From Porodaedalea pini (Eukaryota > Basidiomycota > Agaricomycetes > Hymenochaetales > Hymenochaetaceae), in the NCBI GenBank assembly GCA_002794775.1, contig NBAY01000003.1, positions 1,426,001 to 1,490,000 of the forward strand: 64,000 nucleotides of DNA. The letters are read 5' to 3'. A program made the position numbers and the translations under genes. Below the pieces are notes generated by a model. That model ran no database searches and was not told the DNA's origin. It was given only the letters and a program-made list of their open reading frames with translations. Of the stretch, positions 46,901-58,489 are shown one piece after another. Numbering within the stretch: the stretch's first letter is position 1; each line of letters opens with the position of its first letter.

Positions 46901-49529
46901 CTGGCTCACCTTTCTGCAAACTCTTCGTAGGTCCACCGTGAAGGGTAGCCGGCGCAGCTTATACGGATGGTTTCCAAAACACCACAAGCACGTAGCTGAC
47001 CAAGAACTTGCTGCGGCTGGAACTCCCATGCGCGCTTGGCTTCGTTCGGTTTTATGCAACGGATGTAATGGACGTTTGTCACACTAAGCGTGTCCATCAA
47101 GCTGATCAATGAAGCCTTAAAAATTGAACCCAGCGTCGGCTTTTTGGCTACCCGTTTTGAACCGGGGGCCGAGGAAGAACTAACAGCGAGCGTTGCACGA
47201 CCCGGATCTGGGATAACAGAGGAGCGTCGACTGCCATCCAGTGCAGGAGATGATGGATTCGGGCTTTCGGGAGGCTTTGTGGAAGCAAGAGCAATTTCTA
47301 AGACTTCCTTTAAAAAGAGGTTCTTTGTTGATGCTAGCAAAGCGAGATGTTCATCTGGAACAGTGTCCCTGTTCTTCTCGATAAACCCTTCTGCTTCATA
47401 CGTGACATCTAAGGCATAATGGGCAATGGTGAAAGCTGTGCTTCCGAAACGAGGCTTCTTGAACACGTCCTTCGTTTCTGGCTTCGCTAGCTGTTGGTAG
47501 AGTTTTTGGATGAACGAGGCGTCGCTGCCAGACGGCAGACGCGACTCCTCGTCCAACAATGCTAGTACACCAAGCTTCCCTTCTATCACGTCGATGCAGG
47601 GTTGATTGTCTGAAAAATCGATGAATGTCCAGTTTATTTCCTCTCGAACGTATTCTTCTTGCTCCAGCTTGAATACGTGAGCATTAAACTGGAGGAAAGG
47701 CGGTTTGTGATAATCAATAAAGAGAAGAGTTCATCGCGCACCTCTTGCTGGAGCTTTTCGTTCGCATAATTGATACTGAACTGCTCAAAGGAGTTCTGTT
47801 GATGACCGTCAGATTATCATGCATTACAAAGCTACGAAGATAGATCACCTTCTGGAAATGCTCAAAACCATATATGTCCAAAACACCGATAAACATTTCA
47901 GCCTTGTTGGCAGCCTCTCCGCCCTCACCAGCCAGGCTCTCATTTACAACGGCTACCAGCCACTCGAACAAGCAGGCATACACAAATTTAGCCACGCTAT
48001 CGCGCACGACAGTTGCTTGAGCAGCGTTTAGAGCGGTGACAATCTTCTCTGAGCGAGTAGTTATCTGTTTCTTGATGGTCCATCGTTTGAAATCCGCAGC
48101 GTTGATGCCCAAGAACCGTGTGCAAAGAAGCAAGGCTGGGTCATTGTCTTCCAGTATTGCATCTTGCCGTAGCTGTGAAATTTTGATATTTCCGAGGTGA
48201 AGGAGTGCTGCAAGAAGCTTGAAAACAGCCCACTGCTTCTCTACACTGATGCCAACCGTTGATAAGGCGTGCTGCGTGGAGCGAAAGTCTTCTGCGTCAT
48301 CAACGCTAGGGATTGGAGTCGAGGATGGACCGCCTTGTCGAAGGTAAAGGAACTTCGTAACGTCCATATCCAATCCAAGATCCTTCCGCTCTTTGAGTGG
48401 TGTTCCGGCACAAAGTTGATAGAAGATATGGTAGTTGCGCTCTGTCTCCGGTTGATAGACCAAACGGGATCGCTCAAGTAGGTACGTGCGGATACGCGCA
48501 CCTACGATCTCCTGTTTACCATCGAATAGGATCTGCGAAGCAGTTCAGCAGTAGATCCTCACGGCAGCTTCTTCAAAAGTGTCTACCTGGATGTACTTGC
48601 CAAAGCGAGATGAGTTGTCATTCCTAGTCGTCTTCGCGTTACCAAAGGCTTCAAGGATAGGATTCGTTGCAAGAATCTGGCGTTCGACTTCACTCGACTC
48701 ATCTAGGGATGCCTTGGTTCTAGATCTACCCGCCAAAGCAGGCGGGTTGACTGAAGCCAAGAATCGCATGATCAACTTTGCCTATTGGATTCCGAATGAG
48801 ATGCTGCTTAATTACTTGGATTATATTACGTACAGATTCGGTCTTTCCAGCACCACTGTTTAGAACAGGAGTCAAGGAACGTAAGGATAAATGTGAAGCT
48901 TTGCACTCACCTTTCCCCTGATACAATGATGGTTTGCCCTTGCCCTTCCTTGCTCATCCGCGTGTACGCATCTTCTGCTATAGCAAACAGGTGAGGCTCT
49001 AGTTCTCCCTTGCGTCTACCGCTGTACGCTTGAATGATTTCCGATCCATAGAGAGTGACGCGCTGAAAAGGATTGACCGCAATAAGAACGATGCCGCTGT
49101 ACGTGTAGATGCTATGCTGCGCGTAACGATTGCGAATGGTATGTAAAACTGAGATAGAAAAGTCAGAAAACGAGTTTGAGTGGAATATATGATGCACAAT
49201 GGACCTGAAGGCTCGTTTAAATGGGACAGAGTAGCCAAGTCGTCCGCAGTTTCCAGCAGTGGTGGGTTGCGTAAAGGTGGCAGGTCTCCTTTCCCGTCCT
49301 TGATGTCCTTGCCGGTCGTCTCGATATTGATTTCCTGCAAGATACTCAGCATGAAGAAGTTAAAGATATATAAAATGAGACAACTGACCTTTCCTCGCTC
49401 ATCCACAAAAACAAGCTTGATGGTGTCGTTGTCACCCTTAGAGGCCTGTACGACCTCTGCAGAGATCCAGCCTTGTTCCTTGTCGGTGAACCAGACCCTG
49501 GTACCCTTGCTGTATATATTGTCCGCCAT
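43916..49529 (-). CDS. MYO2: Class V myosin heavy chain
   Basis: An actin motor that carries vesicles and organelles to growing tips. The start [20 protein letters not shown] leads the SH3-like N-domain. The motor shows [20 protein letters not shown], the P-loop SGAGKTES (spliced), switch [17 protein letters not shown] and switch [26 protein letters not shown] lies near the end of the head. Six IQ motifs follow ([38 protein letters not shown]-like, [20 protein letters not shown]). A coiled coil spans about 45600-46100. The globular tail has a DIL domain ([31 protein letters not shown]) and ends [12 protein letters not shown]. The gene is complete. Its start is 178 bp from the VPS2 start. Confidence 0.95.
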
Positions 49530-49707
49530 GGCGGCCAATGACGAGCACGCTGACAGCCAAGTGGTGTTGGATGCTGGAAGACGGTAAGAGACCAAAGATG
49601 AGATAGGCTAAATCGGTTTTTGCACGCGTCGCGTATCCACAACGCGCGTCTGGCTTGATCTTAACCTCTATTGCATTCTTAAACCCGAATATTTCTTCAT
49701 ACACCAT

Positions 49708-50687
49708 CATGAACATACTCGTTTGTATTTTTTACGTTTGCTTGGATCGCAGGCAGACTCATGTTTCATTTTGTAAGGAAACGCTGTTTGGCAGGACAGT
49801 AACACCGGCCGAGAGGCTTCGCCAGCACCAGCGATCCTTAGCCAAAGCGCAGCGCGAACTCGATCGTGAACGTGGAAAGCTCGAACAACAGGAGAAGAAA
49901 CTCATAATGGACATCAAGCGGAGCGCCAAAGCCGGTCAAATGGTTCTCATCCACGCCTTTCGTCTCGTGCTTCATTGATGAGAATATCGTTTGATACAGA
50001 ACGCTTGCAAAGTCATGGCCAAAGATCTTGTTCGGACACGGCGATACGTTCAGAAGTTCTATCAAATGAGGACTCAGCTTCAGGCAGTGAGCCTCCGTAT
50101 ACAGACGCTGCGCAGCAATCAGCAAATGGCAGAAGCTATGCGAGGAGCTACGCGTGTGAGTATCTGCTCTCTCAACTCACATTACGTTCGATCGCCTAAG
50201 TACTCTGTAGGCCATGGGCGCAATGAATAAAGGATTGAATCTGCCTGCGATTCAGCGCATTATGACTGAGTTTGAGAAGGAGAGCGCGACGATGGACATG
50301 AAAGAAGAAATGATGTCGGATGCAGTTGACGACGTTATGGATGATGAAGCTGAAGACGAAGAAGAGGAAGGCGACAAGATTCTGAAGGAAGTTCTGGATG
50401 AAATCGGTGTCGACGTATCACAACAGGTTCGTCGCATTGCGTTTGTGGTAGTCGCCTATGCTGAACCAGCTAAACTTCCCCAGCTCGTCGAGGCGCCTTC
50501 AGGAGCATTTACCTCTCCATTGGCAAATACGAGACAGGCAGTCGCTTTAGGAGAGTCAGAAGGACCCGTTCTTCCTAGCAGTAAAGGTGGCACTGAAGAT
50601 AAGAATGCAAGTCATGCTGGAAGTGGTGGAGCTTTGTCGGATGAAGATGCTCTGCAAGCACGTTTAGATGCTCTTCGGCGGGGTTGA
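49708..50687 (+). CDS. VPS2: ESCRT-III subunit Vps2/CHMP2
   Basis: A filament-forming ESCRT-III protein, which drives endosomal sorting and membrane scission. The exons are 49708-49719, 49778-49942, 50000-50155, 50211-50426 and 50484-50687, giving 753 nt and 250 residues. The first coding exon is just 12 nt (MNIL), joined to ETLFGRTVTPAERLRQHQR, the canonical CHMP2 start. The basic N-terminal helices (RELDRERGKLEQQEKKL) and RTRRYVQKFYQMRTQL follow. Then come MGAMNKGLNLPAIQRIMTEF and an acidic stretch, DDEAEDEEEEGD. The end, DALQARLDALRRG, is a classic MIT-interacting motif for the Vps4 ATPase. A 56-60-residue Gly/Ser-rich linker before it is a little longer than in yeast. Confidence 0.95.
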
Positions 50688-50843
50688 CAGACAACATTCT
50701 GATCGATTTGTATTACTAGCAAATTGTTGTAACTATAACCTCGGAGTTAGATATCGTGCATGGCAGGAGTCTCATTGACGACGGATATTCCATTACAAAT
50801 ATTACGCAAAATACTACTCTTATTGCCGATCCGGTGCATCTGT

Positions 50844-53662
50844 TCATACCTTTAGAGCCGCTATTGCTCGTGCTTCCGCCATGCTTAACTTCCAAGCAAT
50901 TCCGCTGCTACTGAAGAATTCATCAACGTCCTCATCCTGCAATAGAACGTTAAGACCAGGTGTGATTTCACGAAAACGAGCCATACTTTGTCGATATTCA
51001 ACAGGGTAGAAATTTGCTGCAAGCGCTGGAGTTTCTCCCTGATATCTCCGAGCGCTACCTGGGACGACAAATACGTGGAGATGGCACGAACGTCTTGATC
51101 AAAGCGAATTGCGCCGAGCTATTCCTTGCTCAGTTACTTAATTCACCCACTAAACCCTTCACGCACCTCTGTATACTTAAGGGTCATGATATACTTCTCC
51201 CATGGGCGAATCAAAACATCAAGGACTTGGCCAATGAAAATGCGATTATTCGATTCAGTGAAAGAGTCCTAGCCATGCAATATTGTCAGCGACTGTTAGA
51301 GCAGATCAAACAAATTGTAACCTTGAAACCGTCTACTAAGTTCTCCCATGCTTTTATAAATCTTTTACGTACGATATCCTGATATTCTGAAGTGGAGAAG
51401 CTGTCCTCGTCTAGGACATACGAAACATCTCTGTACACCTCGGGAATCAACGTCCTTAACCGGGGGCGAGTCAATTGATTGAACAATTGGTCGATCCCAC
51501 CCTTCTGATGTTTAGTACAAAGAAAGTGAAGAATAATCATGATCTGACCTTCAGTGTAGAGCGAAATTTAGTAACCAGGTTGAGAAGAGTAGCCAAATTT
51601 GTGTGGACTGTGCTCGCTTCTTTCAAAAGAAAGTTTTGGGGTATAATCTGCGAAGAAACAAGATCTTTGACGAGGCGTTCCGTATGCGTTGAAGAGATAT
51701 CGAGGTCGTTTAATAGAACCTGGCGGAATGAAGATGAATCAGAAAAATATGTGCGACAGGATTGTAATAACCTCTTACAATAAAGCTTAGCCTATTTTCC
51801 TTATCCGACCTTTCCATGCGATTTACGCTGGAAGTAAGATTTGGATTTTTATATACGTCGTCCAACTTGCGCTTGATCGATACTGCATAGTCATTCTCCA
51901 TAACCTCTCGCACTCGTTTGATTGTGCCCTCTACGGCTCCAACAGATCCAGTATGCAGGAGTCGGGAAAGAACGGACTTCAAGATATAAAAAACCAGGTC
52001 CGGAACAGTCGTAGCTGGAGGTACCTGCGAAAGGTCGGTCATCGACACCCTATGAGCCTGCGTTCATATCAGAATGGCGCAATTATCAAGCATATATAGG
52101 GCCAAACTACCTGATGTATTGTCGAACGCAGATACCATACTTCCAAGGGTATGTAGTATTTCGCCACAATGTCATCAAACATTGCTTTACAGGCAGACGC
52201 CTCGATAACTTCAATGTTGCTGTCCGACTCGATCGAATCCCTACTCGAAGAGGAAGTACACATGCTCTCATCTTCCTCACTTGAGCTATTCTGCGCATCC
52301 GTGTTAAAGTATATAGAAGATGTCAAGCGAGAAGGGCTAACTTGTAGATAGCTGTATAGAAATCGACGAAAAGCTGTGTATCTCATCGTCATAGCAGCCA
52401 CTTCATTGAGCACCTTGTCAACATCCCTGGGGTCAATGCTTTGCTCCTCAACCGCGCTGAGGTGAGACCCTAACTTCCGCGCTGAAGAATTAGCCAGCAC
52501 AGGGAAAGTAGTAATAGCAACCTCCGTGATCTAAAGTTTCATTGAGAATGTGATCATCTACGCTGTTGCCTATCACGTACCATCCTGCCTATAGATCTAT
52601 CTTCCTCCCACCCATTCAAGAGTCGCTTCACGACATTGTCGCATTCCTGAATGAGGTATGTGACGACAGTTTGCATTCTTCCCTTGCCGTAATACTTCTC
52701 TACCACGTGTTGATGCTGGTCTAGGATACTACAAACACTCTCAAAAAGTGCAGTCAATGCCGTCACATAGTAAAGTGGCGATGATGCTGTGAAGTATAGT
52801 CGGATGTAATTCGACAGGAAACGCGCATAAAACACGAAAGTACTTACATTTCGCTGATACAGGAGACTTCGATTGGACGAGGGTCAGAACAAAGGATGCA
52901 TATGCTTCAAGGCCTTCCTTTTCCCAGCCGATGGGGGGGAGTAGCTTGAAAAATCGTGTTGTCATACTAGAATCACGAGCGTTCGAAGCTTGCACAAATT
53001 GCTGCAAGAAGATGTCGCGTAGCTGCTCTCTAAATTGTTGCAAGGTCTGCACTGGGGGGAGTGGTGAATCCGCAGTGGGCTACTGTCATTCATAATATGT
53101 TGCAAGATGAGCTCATGCCATTAATAGCGAATGTAAACACTGACCACGGCTGATTCGGCAAAAGGCCCGGCAATTACTTCTAAAGGCAACGCCATTGCAC
53201 GAGCGCAATGTCTAGTGGCAGTTTCCCAGTCCTGGGAGTCAATTGAAGACTGTAAATCTGCCAGAGACGTCTGTATAACACGGGCCATAAATGGACATGT
53301 GCGGTGACGATGAAATGCTTGCCGACCTTAAGCTCCATGACTTGCATAACGCGCTCTCCGGCCTCTTTGACACGCTTCATTTCTTCATCCAAAAGCCTGA
53401 CACGGCCGCCTACGCGCTGAGCTGTTCTTGCGGTGGCGGAAATGGTATTGGATAAAAGCTCCGCGTCAGTGCTGATTTCATCCAAACGAGGTGCAAGAGA
53501 TTGAAGTTTTCCAAGAGAACTTTGCACAAGTTCGTCATTTGACATGATAGCCGCAAGAGATTCAGACAGCTGATTCTCTTCATCCTCTAAAGAAACGAGA
53601 GATGCGAGAATGTCCGGAAGCGTGGTGAGAGTACTGGGACGAGATCGAAGCACTTCGCTCAT
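50844..53662 (-). CDS. COG4: Conserved oligomeric Golgi complex subunit 4
   Basis: A tethering-complex subunit for retrograde Golgi traffic, binding SNAREs and Rab/SM proteins. The N-terminal coiled coil is LEDEENQLSESLAAIM, then LLSNTISATARTAQRVGGRV with RLLDEEMKRVKEAGERVMQV. The middle has FKLLPPIGWEKEGLEAYASF, VTYLIQECDNVVKRLLNGW and DPRDVDKVLNEVAAMTMRYT. Later blocks include YYIPLEVWYLRSTIHQ-like sequence and DIREKLQRLQQISTLLNID. The last exon gives DEDVDEFFSSSGIAWKLSMA and AEARAIAALKV, a COG4-type tail. The start MSEVLRSRPSTL lies only 79 bp from the AN1 gene's ATG. The gene converges on VPS2. Confidence 0.87.
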
Positions 53663-53741
53663 GCTGGTCCAAGTAAACTTGAAGACGCGAGAATTTGCCG
53701 CGACGCGTCGTGGCTCTCCTCTTCTTCAGTTACTCCCGACA

Positions 53742-54732
53742 ATGGATCCGCCGATGATTGGGGCACACTGCAACTATGAACAATGCCATAACCATGACTT
53801 TCTGCCCACAAAATGTCTTGCGTGCAACAATCTTTATTGCGGGGACCACTATTTCCGAGATGCACATGACTGTGAAGCTGTGGCACCGACAGACAATACC
53901 AACACCCCTTCTGTTAAACGAGCAAGCACACCGTCTTGCGCTCTTAAAGGATGTCTTAAACCATGTCTGGAATCTTATATGGCAGAGGATGTGGGTGAAG
54001 GTGGCCGAGTACCGGCACTATGCTCTCGCTGTTCTTTCTCCTTTTGCGCACAGTATGCCGCTTCGTTAATCGCACCTCAAATCTGTCAAATGCATTAACA
54101 TCCTTTTCCACGATTATAGCCATCGATTCCCCGCCAGTCACGTTTGCAAGGGTTCGGTGCCGCCTGAGCCCTTGAAGAATGAAGCTGCTAGAGCCCTGCT
54201 AGCTAAGAATTTCCCAGCGCTGAACATGGAAAAGAAAGGAGATAGCTCACCGTCTTCTTCGGACCCATATCCAAAAAAGCGACAGAGACCCCAGAGAACA
54301 ACGCTTGTGCAATTGATGAAGATGCGCCAATCCGCCGTCGCAGGAGATCCCAAGGTAGATCATACCGATCTTCTTGATCGCCTTCATGTCCAGGTGAAAT
54401 TCGATAAATCCAACGTGTATAAGCCCTTCTGGTTTCGAAAGGTCAGCTACCTTATCTAATTAGAGCTCTGTGTTGACAAGCCGCAGTCAATGTCGACTGG
54501 CAGAGCTTTTGACTTGCTCCAGCAACGACTTGAGGCGTCACCGCTTAAGGTCTGTATTGAAACTTCTTGCTGGCTATTTATCCTCTCTCGCTAATATAAG
54601 TTACAGTCGTGGATACTACTTAAGGAATTTCATGAAGCCGACAAACCGCCGGCCCCGCTCTCATCGTTCGACAGACCACTGTCGGAAGAATTTGAAGATG
54701 GATGTAAATTGTTGCTTATTCCAAGCGTATGA
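53742..54732 (+). CDS. AN1-type zinc finger protein, Cuz1/ZFAND1-like
   Basis: Members of this family link Cdc48/p97 and the proteasome under stress. MDPPMIGAHCNYEQCHNHDF opens the first AN1 finger, completed by LPTKCLACNNLYCGDHYFRD and AHDC. A second finger has CALKGCLKPC, ALCSRCSFSFC and, after an intron, HHRFPASHVC. The C-terminal ubiquitin-like part includes VQVKFDKSNVYKPFWFRK, SMSTGRAFDLLQQRLEASPL and WILLKEFHEADKPPAPLSS. It ends CKLLLIPSV. This N-AN1-AN1-UBL layout matches Cuz1. An in-frame ATG at 53610 lies inside the COG4 coding sequence and was not chosen, since family proteins begin close to the first Cys. Confidence 0.87.
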
Positions 54733-54899
54733 TTAAACGCGACCATCATGGCTGCTCTGAGAAACAGGTACAAGAATGTCCTACTCTTGGCAGAGAAGAG
54801 TCTTGCATTCTGTGCAATAATGTAAAGTAAAGCATGGGTCACAGGATTACATTCATAGTTCTTTCTTCATGCATACATCCTTATTCTAAGGATACTGGT

Positions 54900-57800
54900 C
54901 TACAGCCCACTCCAGACGAATCCAGTCGCGATGTCAAATGTGTCCTCTAAGCATAATTTGTCACTACTTGTTCCGACATGAACTGCATACCTGAAAGTCC
55001 TAGATATTAGTAATGGCGACTGTTCTGAGGTGAAGTGGCGTACTTAGAACCGATAACTCGCCAAACGTTATTCGGAGAATCCCAAAAAGATACAGCATAC
55101 TTATCTAACTTGATACTAGCAAATTTGCTTGAGCCAGGTGATAGGCGGTGCACTTTCGCGAAGCCTTTCAGTTGAAGCTGAGGAGTTGTTGTGCCATTTG
55201 ACGGAAGAGTGATGTAAACTTGGACAACCTCCGAACCAGAAGCGCTGCCAACATTCGTAACCTTGACGGTAATGTCGGCCGTGAAGAAGCCATCCGATGG
55301 AGGCGATACAGAAATTTTGAGATCCGATAGGATGAACGACGTATACGACAGACCATGTCTGTGTATTTCAAAGTTAAAACAGCAGTGTGAGCTCAATCGC
55401 TCGTAGTCTGTCATGAACTACTTTACCCAAAGGCAAAAAGCGGGTTTATCTTCCTAGCTTGATAGTGCTTGTAGCCCACGAATAGATCTTCTCTATAGAT
55501 GACCTTTCCGTTCTCGCTGCCTAAAATAGGTCATGAGAATATTCTCAGCACAAACTGACAACCCAGATATGCTCACCAAAGGATAAATAAGAGGGAACAT
55601 CCTCGATGCGAGCAGGAAGAGTGAGAGGCAGCTTCCCAGAAGGATTGACCTTTCCGAAGACTGTGGATAAGCAGTACTAGTCAGACGTGGAGCGGACAAT
55701 ACAGTTAACTTGCCGTAATACTCAACGAATGTCTGCAATAGCATTCCCAGCCTCGTTGCCCGAGTACCACGCCAGCATTGCTGCACCGACGTCATGAACC
55801 CATGGCTGCATGTTTATAGCGGAACCCTAGACGAACGTAAGTAAAGACATGCCTTTGAGTATAGGTTATGCATCTTACGGCCTGAATTACAACCGCAGTC
55901 TTGGGATTTGCTTTCCCGACAGATGAAATAAGCTCATTCTGACGCCTAGGCAAGTCTAAGTCTGGTCGATCAAAGCCTTCGCTCTCCCATTCGGGAGTAA
56001 GGCCGCAAATGACAACAGCCACATCACAACTGGCAGCGAGATCGGTAGCCTCCTTGATCGCTTCGTTCTCATCGATCTTCTCTGCTCCGCCCAGGCGCTG
56101 TCAAATAGCTGGTCAGTCTGACTTGCGAAGCATCGATCATGTAGGCGGGACTCACAAGTCCACGCATGAGGGCTGGTTGTGCAAGACTTCCTTCTTCACC
56201 CCCTTTAGATGGAGGAGACGAGCTAATATATACGACCTCAATGTTGGCTGGTCTACTGGCGATCAAAGAAACCGTTGCTTTCTCCTCAACTGTACCTTTT
56301 CTGATGCAATCGCATGAGAACAAGCTACGCGTCTGCAAAGTGTTCTCACCCGTAGAAAAACTCTCCTGGTTTCTGCTTGGTCCAGTTGTCAATAGCAAGC
56401 TTTCCGTCGACATACAGTTTTGCACGACCTATAGCCTGATTGTCAACACATTCAAATATTTTCAAATAGCTTGCGTAAACAGTACCAGCGACAGCAAGGC
56501 CAAGTTCAAATAACATGTTTTCGTTGACAGTCAAAAGACCTCGAAGTTTCATACCCCACTCCTCTCCTAATCCGTTCGGCAAAAAGTCATTCACCCTTAC
56601 CCGAGTGTCATTCAATGTATAGTTGGCTACCGCATCGGTGAGGGCTTCGTTTCCATCAGTCCTGTAAAATGTACAGAGCCATCCTGGTTCTCCATCGTGA
56701 GTCTTGAGCACAGATTCCAATGTCGGAAGGTATTTGTGGGCTTTTATATAATATTAGGAACAGGAAGCAAGTAATTATATGAGTCGATGAGCTTACCATG
56801 GCATCCTACAGCATATTTAATGGTGAAATCAGAATTCGCTTTGTCCACGATACCGTCCCAAGGGGTGACAACATACGCGGGCTTCAGAGCCGCCGATCCG
56901 CCGCCCGAGATGATAGAAGCTTTGGCATGGGGACCGATGACGGCGATGGATCTAACTTTTCCTGAACGCAGCGGGAGTACGCTATCATCGTTCTTCAGCA
57001 GCACGACAGTTTCTGAAGCAAGATCTCTGCAGAATTTGCGAGCCTCAGGAGAATCGCGCGTCCTCTCATTACCATCGCCGTACACGATTTCTGGGTTCTT
57101 CCTAGCGACTTTTTGAACAAGTGATAGAACCGTCTGCGCTCGATCATCAATGTCCTTCATCGATATCTTCTGTGACGAAAGCATGTGCGTAATAAGCAGA
57201 GGCGTACGCCAACGCGAGGGACCGGGCATTTCCAGATCAAGCCCTGCCTTGACGGCGAGGTCAACGCTGTACGTTCCATACCTACGGGGGAAGAGTAAAA
57301 TCCCCGCTGTCAAACAAGAAACTTAACCTACCAGTCACTCATGACTAGGCCGTCAAACCCCCACTCCCTTCGCAGTATATCATTCAATAGCCGCTTGTTT
57401 TCAGAGCAGTGAATGCCGTCTATGCGACCATATCTAATATACAAAACTGTTCACCAAGTTTAACATCGAAAGGAAATGCCAGTGACTGACGATGTCATAA
57501 ACGCCCATGGTTTCGCAAGTTTTTGAGCGAGCATGAATCTGCAAACACAAGTGCTTATGCTATGTCATAAAAAAAATCAACTTAAAGCATACGGGTAAAG
57601 GTAAATCTCTCTGAGAGCTCTCTCAGAGACCACGGAATCTACTGCTGTTCGCTCATGTTCTTGATCATTAGCGACAAGGTGCTTTATAGTCGCTGCGACG
57701 TCTTGAGACTGAACGCCATTGACATACGCCGCTGAAAGCAAGCCTGGACATACGCCGTTCAGTAATGCTTCGAAGTACAGATCTAAACTTCGGAGAAAGC

Positions 57801-58295
57801 TCACCAGAAAGTGTCGGATCTTCGGAGAAAGACTCAAAGGACCGACCTCCGAGCGGAGATCGCTGTATGTTGCAGGTGGGAGCAAGCAGAATCACCGATG
57901 ACTTTATCTTCGCTTCTGCCGACAGGAATTCGCCGACTTTGTATACAAGCTCTGGATCAAATGTCGACCCTAAAGCTGTTGCACACTAAAGCAGAAAGCA
58001 TGAGCTTGAAGTCTTCGCCTTAGGCTTGTACATGCTCTACCGGTAGGCACTGTGCGGGGGTAGCCATAAAATGCGAAGAGCCTCGTACACCCTAAGAAGA
58101 GTCAGGAAGGGTAAGAAAGGAATCAGAGGATCAATATACGTTAGGCCCATCGCTCATGCGAACGGCTGGAATGTCGAGCCTCTCGACTGCGCTTGTGTTC
58201 CACCAATCCGGTGCACTGAGTAACTTGATCTTTTCATCTAGTGTGAGTTTCTTGACGAGCTGCGGTATATCGGCTTCAAGGAATGAACGAGACAT
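54900..58295 (-). CDS. GH3 beta-glucosidase with PA14 insert
   Basis: A retaining beta-glucosidase acting on cello-oligosaccharides or glucosides. It starts [20 protein letters not shown] and has no signal peptide, so it is probably intracellular. The GH3 N-domain has [36 protein letters not shown] with [19 protein letters not shown] and the nucleophile region VMSDW before [20 protein letters not shown]. The GH3 C-domain has [17 protein letters not shown] and [23 protein letters not shown]14 domain is inserted here. The fibronectin-III tail includes [21 protein letters not shown] final intron joins VIGSK to [18 protein letters not shown] and ends FVWSGL. Reading without that intron gives a false stop at 55007. 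A degraded retroelement starts about 200 bp upstream. Confidence 0.92.
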
Positions 58296-58489
58296 GGTGG
58301 CCAGGAGCAAGGAAGAACGCACCTGAGAAGGAGGTGGGAAAGCGAGTAGTCCGGGTATATAAAACAACTAAGCTGTCAATAGGAACTCGGTCACTCGAGA
58401 AGCAACGGCGAAACTTCGGATATATAGTTGCATTTTTGATCCGTCTAATTCTTAGCTCTCACGTGCATCTTGGTTTGTAATATTGCACT

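Noticed and set aside
53610..53741. Upstream ATG extending the AN1 protein
   Set aside because: The added residues come from antisense COG4 coding sequence, and the family starts near the first zinc ligand.
55007..55020. Stop at 55007 as the GH3 C-terminus
   Set aside because: A GT..AG intron restores the conserved fibronectin-III end and moves the stop to 54900.
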